DNA of 64,000 nt from Blepharisma stoltei (Eukaryota; Ciliophora; Heterotrichea; Heterotrichida; Blepharismidae). Both the position numbers and the translations under genes were made by a program. The DNA lies in assembly GCA_914767885.1 (NCBI GenBank), contig CAJZBQ010000005.1, positions 806,001 to 870,000 on the forward strand, written 5' to 3'. Below, piece after piece: positions 1-10,702 of this stretch (positions are counted from its first letter, which is position 1; every line of letters begins with the position of its first letter). Under the pieces are notes generated by a model. The model made no database searches and had not been told where the DNA came from. It saw only the letters and a program-made list of their open reading frames with translations.

Positions 1-1700
1 AAAACTATCAAAACATGCATCAAGCGAAACATAGTCAACACTTCCCATCACATTGCAAACTACACCACAATAATTGCCCAGCTCAGGCAAGAGGTATCCT
101 CTCTGAAAAGCCTATTAATTCAAAATAAATCAGGCAACTTTTCTCCAGTTGGAGTAGAAGGCCATCAAATTGAAATCAACAAGCACTTCCAAGCAGAAGC
201 CAAGATAAGAAAGAAACTATTCAAAATCCAGCAATGGAAAGATGATATCGGATTTATTTTGTTTTCAAAGCAAACTGAACTGAACCATCTGAAGTCGCAA
301 AAAGAAAGAGATGAAAACCTTTTAAACTCTTTAGGGGCTGAGATTGAAACTCTTACAGCTTCACTCAATAATCAATGAATTGAAGAGGAAAAGATGAATA
401 TCAAGCTAAAAGAGCTAGAGTCTAAACGTAATGAGTTTTATCGAACCTGAATGAGCAGTGGGCTCTCAGAATCCCAACTGTCTAGCCTAAAAATATATAC
501 AACCTTAGCCTTACCATAAACAGCAAGAAAAAAATTCTGATGAGAGGAATCGGCTTGGAGAATAGTCTTTTGCTTTTGCGTTATGAACCAAAATTCCATT
601 CTCCAAGCCGATTTCTCTCATTAGCAAGTTTTTCTTGCTGTTTATGGTGAGTATAACGATGCTTATCTAAAAGAAAACATCTTTTCAATGAACATGATTT
701 CCCTCAATAAAGGCAAAAAAAGCGAAAGCTCTTTTATAAAGCAAAAGGATGCATATATTAACTCCTCCCTGTGAGCGGACAAAATCATTGAAAAAATCCC
801 TAAACCGTGTGAGCGAACAAAAATTTTAATGAAAAAAATTGATATATAAGTGATAATTATTATAACGAAATTTCTAGCTAATTCTGTTTAATTTTAAAGA
901 GCTTGCATTTTAAAACATAAAATTTACAATTTAAATATATATTTGCTTTCCAATTTTTGCGATTTGGGGTATTTTTAAATTTTTTGAAAAAAAAAATTAA
1001 TATAAAATTTATTAAAAGAAAAAAATTATCCCCCTCCGTAATCAAACAGAAAATTTTTTTTCGTTCACGGAGGCGAGGGAGTAAGCAACTTGAAGAACAG
1101 CTAAAATTACGTGACAATATAATTAAAAAAAACCAAAAAATCTTAAAGGACTCTAATCTTCGAGCATCTCCTGAGCTAAAAGAAGCTTATGAGCAGATCC
1201 AAACACTCAAAGAAGTCAATTCATCCTCTATTCTAACCCCTGATTTTAGTTCTAAGCCTTACACCTCACTAACTCCTGGGCCATCTGATAAGAGTCTTAT
1301 ATTTCCTCCAGTCCTAAATAGCCAAAGATCGCGACTGAAAAGAAAATCTGAAATCATCCCTCCCAATTTTAGCCTAAACAGACCCAAAAGAAAGACTTCT
1401 TTTGAGTCACCAAAGCGGACTGGAATTAATTTCTTGCATCCAGAAGCATCAAAAATGAGCTTGCACAACAGGAGCTTGAGCGGGATCAAAGCCAAAGCAG
1501 AGAACAGTTATTCCCAAATAAGTATCGAAAAAAATAAGCCAAAATCTAAAGCGCCCGCTAATTCAATAGCAGATAAATACAAGCAGAGCCTGTATATTCA
1601 ACGACCGAGTAAATACCCAATCCAGCGAAAAAGCCGAATTTTCCAAGTGAGAAACTACTTTTCTCAAATCCGAAAAGTATCCAGCACATATGTAATGTAA
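1..1700 (+). CDS. Kinesin-8 family motor, C-terminal part (5' end outside window)
   Basis: The reading frame is already open at base 1 and ends at TAA 1698-1700. The first residues (IKTCIKRNIVNTSHHIA, then II.QLR.EV..LK) match the stretch just after the kinesin-8 (KIF18/KIF19) motor domain, so the motor lies upstream of the window. Kinesin-8 motors walk to microtubule plus ends and limit microtubule or ciliary length. The rest is coiled coil followed by a basic, Ser/Pro-rich tail. TGA codons at 376-378 and 448-450 read as Trp. Two inserts break the gene: a palindromic IES (517-642) and a MITE (759-1081). Taking both out leaves 1251 nt, exactly 417 codons, and joins YIKQLEEQL across the MITE. 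Subfamily is fairly sure from the neck motif only. Confidence 0.75.
517..642. other. Palindromic IES in the kinesin-8 gene
   Basis: A 126-bp TA-bounded insert. TA at 517-518 and 643-644 are the ends of inverted repeats (TAAACAGCAAGAAAAA and its complement). A second inner inverted pair (GGAATCGGCTTGGAGAAT) makes it fold back almost fully. As it stands it puts a TAA in the kinesin frame. Removing it with one TA gives Leu-Pro-Tyr-Gly-Glu and an open frame. Confidence 0.75.
759..1081. mobile_element. MITE family A copy, degenerate, inside the kinesin-8 CDS
   Basis: Starts TA-ACTCC and ends GGAGTA at 1079-1083. It carries diverged copies of the family A terminal motif (CTCCGTGAGCGAAC) at both ends and an AT-rich middle. 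It is 323 bp long. Excision at TA restores the kinesin frame. Confidence 0.85.
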
Positions 1701-1706
1701 TTAATC

Positions 1707-1943
1707 TAACTCCCCCAATAATAAGTAAATCCTTGCTTATTCGTTAGGGTTTTACATAAAATTTTAAAATCGTAATAGATCGAAATTTGCTTATTAATGG
1801 GGAATTTTTTAGGGCAAATGTGAAAAATGAAAATTTTGGCAATAATAAGCAAATCTCGAAAATATATATATGAAATCTGCTATTTGAAAATTTTAGGCAA
1901 AACCTAAACGAATAAGCCAGAATTTACTTATTACTGAAGGGAG
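1707..1943. mobile_element. MITE family C, intergenic
   Basis: A 237-bp element with TA at 1707-1708 and 1944-1945. Imperfect terminal inverted repeats of about 40 bp start ACTCCCCCAATAATAAG and end in the matching complement ...CTTATTACTGAAGGGAGT. The outer ACTCC/GGAGT resembles families A and B but the internal sequence is different. It sits between the kinesin-8 gene and the SELENOM-like gene. Confidence 0.7.
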
Positions 1944-1962
1944 TAAGATATTTTATAATAAT

Positions 1963-2259
1963 ATGAGGAAAGCATGGCTTCTCCTCCTACTGTTATTGAG
2001 CCTTTCTTGTGCTCAATACAGTGGAGTTATTATGAAAAGCTGTTCTGGTTGACGCTTGAACAGGCTGCCACTTGTAAAAAAATTCATTAGAGAAGACTCC
2101 GAATTCTATAACTTGGAAATTATATATGAGGGCGGAGATCCCAGACTTATCTTTATAGACGAAACCGGCAAAGAAGCTGAGACCGTAAACGTCTCCGACT
2201 TGGATCAAAAAGGTATCAAAAAGGTGCTGGAAGACCATGGGTTTTACCCAACTCACTAA
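1963..2259 (+). CDS. SELENOM/SELENOF (Sep15)-like ER thioredoxin-fold protein, UGA at the Sec position
   Basis: 98 residues with a hydrophobic N-terminal signal peptide (MRKAWLLLLLLSLSCA), so secreted or ER-resident. After it comes C-S-G-UGA-R-L-N-R-L-P, then a thioredoxin-like body ending in GFYPTH. SELENOM has C-G-G-Sec followed by LNRL at this place, and the family ends with GFY. The TGA at 2050-2052 therefore aligns with selenocysteine. In this genome TGA is normally Trp, which would give CSGW and no redox pair, so the codon may be read as Sec here. A hairpin resembling a SECIS lies just after the stop (2273-2314). The family call is strong; the decoding is inference. Confidence 0.75.
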
Positions 2260-2272
2260 TTTTATTGAATTT

Positions 2273-2314
2273 GGCAAGTGAAGTTTCTCCCTCAATGCTG
2301 GAAGAAAGTGAGCC
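2273..2314 (+). promoter_or_regulatory. Candidate SECIS-like hairpin in the 3' UTR
   Basis: Starts 13 nt after the stop. GGC/GCC base stem; then GTGA on the 5' side facing TGAG on the 3' side, as in the SECIS non-Watson-Crick core; then a TTTCT-CC/GG-AGAAA stem; then a loop with AA. The 12 nt between GTGA and AA match the usual SECIS spacing. The 3' arm is shorter than usual, so this is only a candidate. Confidence 0.35.
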
Positions 2315-2418
2315 GATTAGTTCAGTAAAAGTTATAATGCAAAATTTACTGTAAATTTGTGCTTTATTAATAGTCTTTTGGTTATTTTCATATAAAATCA
2401 ATTTATAAAGCAGTTATC

Positions 2419-3958
2419 ATGGCGAGGCCAACTCATGTAGACAGTCAAAGAATAATTTCTCTGCTAGAGGAGATGAACCAGAAGCTCAGAATCCTCTCGT
2501 GGCTTTCTGAAGAAAACCTTGAAGAAGTTTCATATCGGCAAGAAGAGCTCAGCAGCATTTTAGATGGAGATCTTGTAATCAGTTTAATCAACCATCTCCG
2601 TCTTATGCAAGCTTTCAATCAATATATTACCAAAAGTGACGGAAGGGCCGAGCGGAACTTCCCTCATCAGCGTAAATTCCTCACGTTTTTTACCGACGTT
2701 TTTAAATTTTAAAAATTCGCAGAAAATATCCTCATTTTTTTGGATAAAAAAAACGCTTTTGATTGGGCTTGGCTGACGTCATAAAACGTCAGATGGGGAG
2801 TTAGCGAACCAACTTTTGCTGCCAAAGTAAACTCCACAGATGGCAAATCCTCTTTCTATTGCAAATTTTGTTATCTGGAGATTTGACTTTTTTTTATCTG
2901 GAGATTTGATTTTTGCCAGCAAAAGTTGGTTCGTCAACTCCCCATCTGACGTATCCCGATGCCAGCCAAGCCCGATCCCTGCTTTAGATCGGGCTATACC
3001 ACATTTAGTTCATAATTGATTAATAGATATCCATGACATCGACATAGAAAACGAAATCCCAGAAGACGCCAAAACAATCGGCCACCATCTGGAAGTTAGC
3101 ACAAGTGAAGTTTGCCGATGGCTGGCAAAAGACCCATCTTCCTTCGAATATCTCACCAAAATGATCAGCCGCACTTCTTCAGGGACCAGAAACTTCTCTG
3201 AGACCACCAAGGACTTGCAAAAACTCTATTTAAATAAGCTAATGACTCCAGTTGAAGAAGAAATGAACAGGGAGCGTGAGCTTCAAGAAATCGAAGAAAA
3301 ACTGACCAAGTCAAAACAAGAAGAATCCTCCTGGAACGACAAGCTGACAAACTTAAGGCGGCAACGAGAAGAAGGCAGAGAGAACAGGAACAAAGAAATC
3401 CAAAAACTCAAAGCAGAAATAGAAAAAATAAAAAAGGAAACTGAAGACCGTATCAATGGAATCAATAAAACAATACAGAACAGGCAAAAGAAGTCCAAGC
3501 AAGAATACGAAAGCAAGTTTACCAGCCTTGCACAACAGTTCGAGCAGCTTACCAAAGAAGTTGACGACTTAAGAGCTGCTAATAAAGTCAAAGAAGACTC
3601 ATTAATTGGAAATAAACAAAAACTAATGCATAGGCTGGGTGACAATATCAAGGACTATGACAGAGATATGATTGACAACCAGCAGCAGCACGAAAGAGAA
3701 GAAAAAACTTTCAACGAAAATAAAAAAGCTTTAGAAATGATAGAAGATCACATTAGACAGTTGAGAATGGAAAAGAAAAGAATGGAGGAAGAAGAAGCCA
3801 AAGAAGCGCTGAAGCGCAAGAACTTCGACGCACTAATGAGCCAGAAGAACACTGCTTCTGAGTACATCTCAGCACACTGGAAAGGATACAAATCAAGACT
3901 TGACTATGAGAAGCTGAAAAAGAGCAAGAAAAAGAGGAGAGGCAAAAAAGGTAAATAA
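2419..3958 (+). CDS. IQ-motif coiled-coil axonemal protein (DRC9/DRC10-like)
   Basis: Starts at ATG 2419. The first segment (about 69 residues, RIISLLEEMNQKL...) is separated by an insert from a second segment that opens HDIDIENEIPEDAK. Removing 2627-3029 (403 bp) at TA makes one 378-residue protein. The bulk is charged coiled coil. Near the C terminus is one IQ-like motif (ISAHWKGYKSRLDYEK), followed by a Lys-rich tail. A helical N terminus, long coiled coil and one late IQ motif fit IQCD/DRC10 or IQCG/DRC9 of the ciliary nexin-dynein regulatory complex. The family is inferred from architecture. Confidence 0.55.
2627..3029. other. Large IES with palindromic core in the IQ-motif gene
   Basis: Candidate TA boundaries are 2625-2626 and 3028-3029; neighbouring TAs are also possible. 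The core (about 2763-2980) is a long imperfect palindrome: the left arm GGGCTTGGCTGACGTC and GAACCAACTTTTGCTG recur inverted on the right. The insert carries stops in all useful frames, and a 403-bp excision brings the two halves into one frame. Confidence 0.65.
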
Positions 3959-4003
3959 CTCTTTCATAATAACTAATAGAAAATATGTAAAAAAGCCGTT
4001 AAT

Positions 4004-4732
4004 ATGAACGGAGAAAGATACGAGAGAGATAGATTTCAGTCAAGAAGAGTAGAAATGCAAAGCAGGAATGAGCCAAACCATGTTTATCAGCATTCGCTTA
4101 CAGAAAGATACAGAAATGTGGAGGATGTTTATAATTCTCCAGATCGTGAGTGTGAATTTTCCCCAAGCCTGAACTATTCTTTCAGTGAAGAGAGGTCTAA
4201 TAGATACGAAGACAATACATATCCTATCCCTGTCCAGCTAAATACAAAATTTATGACTCCTGAGCGCGAGCATAAAGAATTTGATATAAAAGATGAATGG
4301 GATGAACTAGAAGAAAGGATTAAGAGACTAAAAGAAAAGGTCACTACTCCAATAAGGCCGAAAGAAACACCTAGAACGCCAGAAACGTCTCAAACAACTT
4401 CATCATCTTTAAAAAAATCAGAAAGCCTAAAGGCAAATAATTTATACTCAAAATACAACACACTTTCCCCTTATGCTAAATCTACGTTCAGCCATGATGT
4501 CAGGACAATGGAAAACAAGAAATACACCTATAAGCAAGTTCAAAGTCCAAAGCCTTCAAGCAGAAAATCGTCACTTTCTAGAGAATCCCAGTACCTTGAA
4601 AACTTCCCTCTTGAAGAAAAGTACATAAAAGGATTAATTGAAATTGTAAAGCGACACTGCAAAGGATGCTATAGTTTCAAGCAAGAAATCATTCGATATA
4701 ATCGAAGCTATATGTCAAATAATGAGGATTAA
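4004..4732 (+). CDS. Hypothetical charged protein
   Basis: 242 residues, intact, TAA stop. Rich in Arg, Glu and Ser/Thr with a short coiled coil around residues 97-115 (EWDELEERIKRLKEK) and several TP/SP pairs (TPIRP, TPRTP, QSPKP) that look like proline-directed phosphosites. The C-terminal 40 residues (LEEKYIKGLIEIVKRHCKGC) may be a small helical domain. Family not recognised. It starts 45 bases after the upstream IQ-motif gene on the same strand. Confidence 0.6.
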   Translation: MNGERYERDRFQSRRVEMQSRNEPNHVYQHSLTERYRNVEDVYNSPDRECEFSPSLNYSFSEERSNRYEDNTYPIPVQLNTKFMTPEREHKEFDIKDEWDELEERIKRLKEKVTTPIRPKETPRTPETSQTTSSSLKKSESLKANNLYSKYNTLSPYAKSTFSHDVRTMENKKYTYKQVQSPKPSSRKSSLSRESQYLENFPLEEKYIKGLIEIVKRHCKGCYSFKQEIIRYNRSYMSNNED

Positions 4733-4758
4733 TTTAAATTTGTACAGGAAATAATTAT

Positions 4759-5829
4759 TTATTTCTTTTTTGAGTTGCTAGGGGTTCTTCGTGACGATTT
4801 TGGGGACTCGCATCGGACTTTTACTATTTTGTTGCCTTGTTCTTCCTCTTCTTTTACTCCAGGCATAAAATTTAAATCTGTCCCTTGGAAGCGGCTAAGG
4901 TTGCGACTAGGTTCAGGGATGCTTTCGACATAAGGAGACCCAAAAAGTTCTTGATAAAGCCAAATTATTTTATTTCTAATAAGAGCTGAGCTGACTGTAT
5001 AATGGTCGACTATATAAACAGCTTTGGAGATAAATTCCATAGCATCGGCTCTCAAATAAGTGTGAAGCGCTTCGACTGAAAGATTGTAAAGAGAAATTGC
5101 TTGATAAGAGTTATAAATCTCGACGTCTTGAGGGTTTGCAAGCTGGAGGTGGTCACTGTATTTCGATAAAACTTCTAAAGCTTCTATGTTCAGTTCCAGA
5201 GCTTTTTGATGATGGCCAGTTAAACAGGCAGCATATCCAGATAATGATGAAATAAGCACAGGCTCTTCATATACGTCAAGATTTCTAGACAAATCCAGGC
5301 CTCTCAGCAAGAACTCCAAAGCTGCGCTTGGCTTTTTTTGCTTGATATAATAGTATCCAGTGCTGATTTTCTCTTACTATAAAAAGACTCTGACTCTTAT
5401 TCGCTTTTTGTTTTTGAACTTTATTTTCGAAGATTTTTCTGTCAATTCTTGCAGAATACCTAGCAGTAAATAAGCCTTCATGCTTTTCCCTTTGTTCATG
5501 CAATGCAAAAATCATGTGATGACAATTTCACAAAATTTGTTTGCCTGCTCAGAAATCTGCATATGGTTTACCAATTTTGGACTTCTTAAAGCAGCTTTTT
5601 TTAGTGGTAAAGTAGCTAACCAAGCTTTAGCAGCTTTTGAAAATTTTTTTTGCTGCTCAAAGCCAAACGCTTTGTACTCTTTTTCTGCTTATTTCTTACG
5701 CTCTATTTCAGGAAAAGATGTAATGTCGAGATCTCTGCACACAATTGAAATCGGCTGTATTTCAGTTAAACTTTGTAAAGGACTTTCTCCGAATATAGAT
5801 ATGATATTAACAGGCTTTCTACTATTCAT
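4759..5829 (-). CDS. TPR-like helical repeat protein
   Basis: Start ATG at 5829, stop TAA at 4759. Two 15-nt introns, GTAAGAAATAAGCAG (5685-5699) and GTAAGAGAAAATCAG (5363-5377), join three exons into 346 residues; without splicing the frame breaks twice. TGA in ...IVITWFLHC reads as Trp. The second half contains helical pairs typical of TPR repeats (AACLTGHHQKALELNIEALE; YNLSVEALHTYLRADAME), and the C terminus is a basic Ser-rich tail. TPR proteins act as scaffolds; no partner can be named. It converges with the gene ending at 4732. Confidence 0.7.
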
Positions 5830-5915
5830 TAAAAATTATGAAAAATTCTGCATTGTAGCATTATGATTTAAATTGCTATATGAAATTACAACCCTAGCTG
5901 AAAATTAATGAAGCA

Positions 5916-8388
5916 TTAAACTTCTTTGATCGGTGAGACATTCCTAGTGATTCTCTGTGACGTATTGTTTGACCGTGACCTTTTTTTTCTTTCTTCTTTC
6001 ATTCTGCTCGCTAGCTTCTCACTTGCCAAAAATGTCTTGGTTTCTTCAAGCTTATTCATGATGACTCCTTTTTTTCTTTTCGGAGAAGGACTATGCTTCA
6101 AGTCCCGCTTTGATTCTTTTCTTTTGCTTTCTTTAGGACTTCTAAGTGAAGCGATTTCTTCCTTTTTGGCATCCAGTCTTTCCTTTAAAATTTTCAATGT
6201 GTTCCCAGCGTTTCTTTTCCCAGCCTCTTCTAAGAAAAGTTTATCATTAAGCTGAGAAACGACTTCATTAGACTGCCCCCTCTTCAGTGCTGTCTCTTCT
6301 CTTACAGAACTTCTCTTTTTTTCTGCTCTTTTGGTTTCAGCTACCGCATGAGCTATTTTGTCAGCTAAATCGTTCATGGTTCATTCACTTTGTGATTTCA
6401 ACAGTTGGCACTCTTGGTTTATATTATTCAAATTTTCGCTTAATTCTTCATTTAGGCGCTTCAATGATAAATACTCGCTATGCAGGACTTCTACTTTGAC
6501 TTCTTCATTCTCTTTCATGATATCAAGCTTGTCATTGTCGCTATCCAATTTCATTTCTGCTTCTTCGTGCTCCCTTCTCATAAGATGGAGCTTCCATTGG
6601 ATTTCTTCGACTTCTTGGTGATCAATTGTGAGTTTTTCGATTTTTTCTCTGAGCTTTGGGATTATTTTTTTGCTGTGGTTTTCTTTGTTCCTCTTCATGT
6701 TCTGCCTGATGTCGTTGATGTATTTTAGGTTTACTGGGTTCAAGTCTAAAACGAGCCTTAAAATATTTTGGTTTAGCCTAGAAACTTCGTATAGGATTTG
6801 TCCAGCTTCATCTTTTATAGAGTTATCTTTTAAGACTAGGCTTTCAAGTGTGGTGTTTTCTTTTAAGGCTTGGCCTAATGAAATTCCTCCAGCATTCTTG
6901 ATTTTATTCCCAGATAAGTCTAGAGTTGTGAGTTTTGTGTTTTTGGCGAGCCCAAGAGCTATAAGTTCAGCTCCTTCATCTCTGATTAAGTTATTGCTGA
7001 GATCTAGAGTTTCTAAAGTCTTGTTTTTAGTCAATCCTTCAGTAATGTCACTAATCTGTTCTGGCTTTATCCCACATTTCCCTATATGCAGTTCTTTAAG
7101 TACTACATTATCAATAAGCAAAGCCAAAAACGCAGAAGAAAGTCCTTGGGTTAAAGGGTTATCATTTAAGATCAGGTATCGCATTTGGATATTCATACGC
7201 AGCGATTCAAAAATTTTTGCAGCACCTTTTGTTCCTATTTCACAACTAGAAGCATCAAGCTTGATAAGTGGACATGAGCCTTCATAAGCTCCTATTATCA
7301 TTAGCGATAGATATTCAGCTCCGTCACTTCCAATACGATTTGAAGACACATTGAGCTCCCTAACGTTGGTAGTCACCAGCGTTTTCGTAAGCAATTCCAT
7401 ACATTGCCAATCCAAGTTATACTTTTTTGAAGTTTATATGCATTCTAGCTACCAAGTTAATTCTAACTCAGATAAAATAAAAGATCAGTCTAACCAAATT
7501 CAGCTTTTAAAGCCTCTTGTGAAGAATATTATTTGCAAGGTTCAAAGATACCAGAGACTTATTTTCATTTAGTCCTTCAGCAATATATTGAACTCCTTCT
7601 AGTCCGATTGAAATTCCTGACAAATTTAAAAATTCCAATATTCTGTTTGATTTTAGCACTATCCCCAAAGCTTGGGCTCCTTCAATCCCCAGCCTATTTC
7701 TATGCAGTCCTTCATGAGATGACACATCAATGCTCGCTAAGCTTGGATGTGTCTTAATAATTTTAAAAATTTCTGCAGCCCCACTTGGAGTGATATCATT
7801 ACTGCTGATATCAAGGTGCACAAGTGAAAAATTTTTCCTCAAAAGCTTGATTAACTGTATAACGCCTTCATCTCCAATAGTGTTTTTCCCAAGCTGTATA
7901 CATGAGAAATTCATATTATTCCTTAAAATTTCCCCAATGACTTTAGCTGATTCTTGTCCTAGTCCAGATTCAATCATATCGAATTTCCTATCTTTGAAGT
8001 GAGTCAGACAAGAATTGAAGAACCTTGACTCTTGGTCAGGAATTACTGTGATTCCCAGGTCTGCACATTTGGCTTTGTAAATTTTTTGCAGTTGAATGAC
8101 AGTAAGGCCTTCAATGGCTGCTTTTGGGATAGTGCCTATTGAAAGAGATCTGGTAGGAGCTGTGGTGGGTCTTGAACTTTTGACGATTTGGTTTGTACCG
8201 TCTTTAGAATCTTTGAGGACTATGCGATTTGGAGTTAGTAATCTCATCCGAGGGTTGGGCGGACGGGAAGTTTTGGAAAACTTAGTTGGCTTGTTCTCGT
8301 CGTTATTTTCGTCAGGACGAGTTATGAGGAGTGACTGCAGCTTGCCCCAGGAGTTTGAGATGCTGATTTTCTGGCTGGATTCTAACAT
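5916..8388 (-). CDS. Leucine-rich repeat (RNI-type) protein with C-terminal coiled coil
   Basis: Start ATG 8388 (MLESSQKISISNSWGK). The N-terminal about 110 residues are basic and disordered. Then come about 12 ribonuclease-inhibitor-type LRRs (for example LETLDLSNNLIRDEGAELIA). A coiled coil (EVEEIQWKLHLMRREHEEAE) and a Lys/Ser-rich tail follow. An IES at 7420-7528 interrupts one repeat; removal gives LNLANNNLDWQ and keeps repeat spacing. TGA before TMNDLADK at about 6378 reads as Trp and joins the tail. Total 787 residues. RNI-type LRR plus coiled coil is common in ciliary proteins, but no specific orthologue is claimed. Confidence 0.7.
7420..7528. other. IES in the LRR gene
   Basis: 109-bp AT-rich insert between TA 7418-7419 and TA 7527-7528. 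It adds a stop (LHKRL*) and a frame shift. Excision restores an asparagine-ladder LRR motif (ANNNLDW), independent evidence that the boundary is right. Confidence 0.7.
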
Positions 8389-8698
8389 TTTTAAATATTT
8401 TATGGTTTCATAATGTTAATAATTTTAAAAAAGCATGAAGTCTGAGTTTGTTCTTATCCAGAAGGAGCTTTATATTCATCTCTATAGTATAGTCACTTAA
8501 ATTGACAAATCTTTGCTAAAAAATTATAAAACATGAGTAAAAAGATTGCCATAATTCGTAAATCAAGCCAAAATCAGCATTAATTACCATAAATATAAGG
8601 TATATAAAGAAAATATCCAGAATAAATTAATCCACTTTAAAATTCAATAGTAAAATTTGATTGATAGATTAGCATATTTATATATTTTAAGGCAAAAA
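8389..8698. other. Intergenic region between divergent genes
   Basis: AT-rich 310 bp between the starts of the LRR gene (minus) and the C2HC zinc-finger gene (plus). It presumably holds both promoters. No repeat, ORF or recognisable motif seen. Confidence 0.4.
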
Positions 8699-9760
8699 AT
8701 GCAATCTAACAATGTCATGTGGAAGAAGCCCAAAGCTCTTCTGTGTCATATATGGTAAAAAAGAAATAGTGGCAGAGAGTTCGGAACTGCATCCCTCGAA
8801 ATCCACCAAAAAAGCTGTGCCAAGAAATGGGAAGAAAAGGAAGCTTTAAAACCTCCTAAAATGCGAAAGCCAGTTCCCACAGCTCCACAAGCCGCTTTAG
8901 GTAGAACTACTCAGGCTAATATAGATAAGTATAATGAAAGTGCCTCCAAAGCTTTTGAAAGCCAAGCAATGGCGCGATGCCCTAATTGTTCTCGGACTTT
9001 TTTAGAAGACAGACTTGAAGTTCACCTGCGCAGCTGCACTTCAGCTAAACCTCATAGGGGAATTGGACAGGTATCTGCAACTCAAGCAATAAATGCTGAT
9101 GAGGCCTATGGAAATGAAGATATGAGCTTAGTTTCATGCAGAAAATGTGGGAGAAAGTTCAACTCTGACCGTATTGACTATCATCAAAGTGTCTGCAAAG
9201 GGCCGACGTCAGCTCCTGCAAAGCCAGTTGTAGCTCCTAGGAAGCCACAAAAAAAGAAAAACGAGATGCCGAAATGGAAAAAGGAGCATATTGATTTTGT
9301 TAATAACATAAAATATGCCAAGAAGATGAAAATCGTGCAAGAAAGAGGTGGGGATATCAGAGATATTGCGCCACCCCCACAGATGTTTGATCCAACTGAA
9401 GAGTATAAACAATGTCCGTATTGCTCGAGAAAATTTGCTCCTGAGACTGCGCTTAGGCATATACCAAAATGTAAAACAACTATAAATAAGCCAAAACCGC
9501 CACCAAAAGCGGTTCAAGGCAGTGTTAGAGCACCAGAGCCTGCTATGCTTGCTCAAAATAGAGATGAGCCGAAAAGAATGAGTCAAAGCTTCAAACCTGC
9601 TCCAAGTCAGGCAAAAACAAATATTCAGCCAACTGTAAGTCAAATTAGAGCAAATGAGCAAAGTTTTAGACCCGCTCCAAGTCAAATAAAGCAGCCTGAA
9701 GTTAGAAGAGCTGACAATGGTGTTAAAAATTCTCAGAGTCAAAAGCGCTTACCTAAATAA
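8699..9760 (+). CDS. C2HC zinc-finger protein (ZC2HC1-like) with four fingers
   Basis: Start ATG 8699. A 15-nt intron (GTAAAAAAGAAATAG, 8755-8769) splits the first finger; splicing gives LLCHICGREFGTASLEIHQK, a complete C2HC finger. Three more fingers follow: CPNCSRTF..RLEVHLRSC, CRKCGRKF..RIDYHQSVC and CPYCSRKF..TALRHIPKC. This spacing (C-x2-C, then H-x3-4-C) is that of the ZC2HC1/FAM164 family. The C terminus is Gln/Pro/Ser-rich and disordered. 348 residues. Partners unknown; related proteins are found in ciliated cells. Confidence 0.8.
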
Positions 9761-9889
9761 AAACAAATTTTAAATTAAATCTAATGCAATTAAATATATT
9801 TTATTGCAAATTTCGAAAGTAAAAATAATCTATTTAATTTAAAGGCTTATTAGTCAAAAATTGTAAAGAAAAGATTTTATCATAATTAA

Positions 9890-10075
9890 ATGGGAGAGTT
9901 AGAAGAATCAAAGAAGCAGATAAATTCTGAATCATTGAAACCATCCTCAAGAATTGCAAACCCTACATCTTCAAAAGTAAACGCTGCCCCTGCTAGCTCT
10001 GCCAATTGTTTTAGATGCGGTTCAAGATTCCAGCCAAACGCTAAATTCTGCAGTTCTTGCGGTTCAAAAAGATAA
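9890..10075 (+). CDS. Small zinc-ribbon protein
   Basis: 61 residues. The C-terminal half has two CxxC knuckles (CFRCGSRF..NAKFCSSCGSKR), the usual short zinc-ribbon. The N-terminal half is polar and disordered. ATG and TAA are clear, with no introns. Function unknown. Confidence 0.6.
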   Translation: MGELEESKKQINSESLKPSSRIANPTSSKVNAAPASSANCFRCGSRFQPNAKFCSSCGSKR

Positions 10076-10137
10076 TCTCCATTTTATCTCGTATTTCTTA
10101 ACTAAAATTTCATAAAAATAAATCAATAAACCGCAAA

Positions 10138-10683
10138 ATGCAATCTCAGCAGCCACAGCAGCCTCAGCAGCCTCAGCAGCCTCAGCCTCCACCAAAGAAA
10201 GCGCAAAAGCCACGCTACAAATTCACAGAAGAAAACCTAACTAACAAAGAAAAAGGGCTCCAAAAACTATACCAAGAATGCACCAAATTCCAAATCCAAG
10301 GAAACGCAACAGATGATATTAGGAAACTCATGAACTTATGCAGGGAATGGCATTTCCAATTGGCGCCAAAATTTGAGTTTCAGTATTTCTTACAAAAATG
10401 CCAAATATTAGGCCAAAAAGCTCCAATTAGAGCTTTTATGAGCAGGATTCGAAAAGTTCACAGCGGAGAGATGACTTGGGCAGAAATAGAAAGGCCAACA
10501 GAAACTTTTTCAGATCATGAACAAAATGAAAATCCTGCAGATCAGCCAGATGAAGGTATTGACTCGTCCTGGAAACAACTTGTTAGCTCAGTCTCAGAAG
10601 AGCGAAAAAGAAAACACTCTGAAGAGGAGATAAATGAAGATCTCAAAATGGCTAAAATCGTAGAAGAAGAGAATTATATTTAA
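10138..10683 (+). CDS. TIPIN: TIPIN/Swi3/Csm3 replication-fork protection protein
   Basis: 181 residues. A Gln/Pro repeat N terminus (QQPQQPQQPQ) precedes a Swi3 domain at about residues 28-105 (LTNKEKGLQKLYQECTKFQ ... LMNLCREWHFQLAPK ... GQKAPIRAFMSRIRKVHSGE). The domain order and the W-H-x-L-x-P-K motif are those of TIPIN/Csm3, which pairs with Timeless/Tof1 at the fork to stabilise paused replisomes. The acidic C-terminal third is disordered. The gene is intact, with no insert. Confidence 0.8.
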   Translation: MQSQQPQQPQQPQQPQPPPKKAQKPRYKFTEENLTNKEKGLQKLYQECTKFQIQGNATDDIRKLMNLCREWHFQLAPKFEFQYFLQKCQILGQKAPIRAFMSRIRKVHSGEMTWAEIERPTETFSDHEQNENPADQPDEGIDSSWKQLVSSVSEERKRKHSEEEINEDLKMAKIVEEENYI

Positions 10684-10702
10684 TTAACTATGTAATCAGT
10701 GT

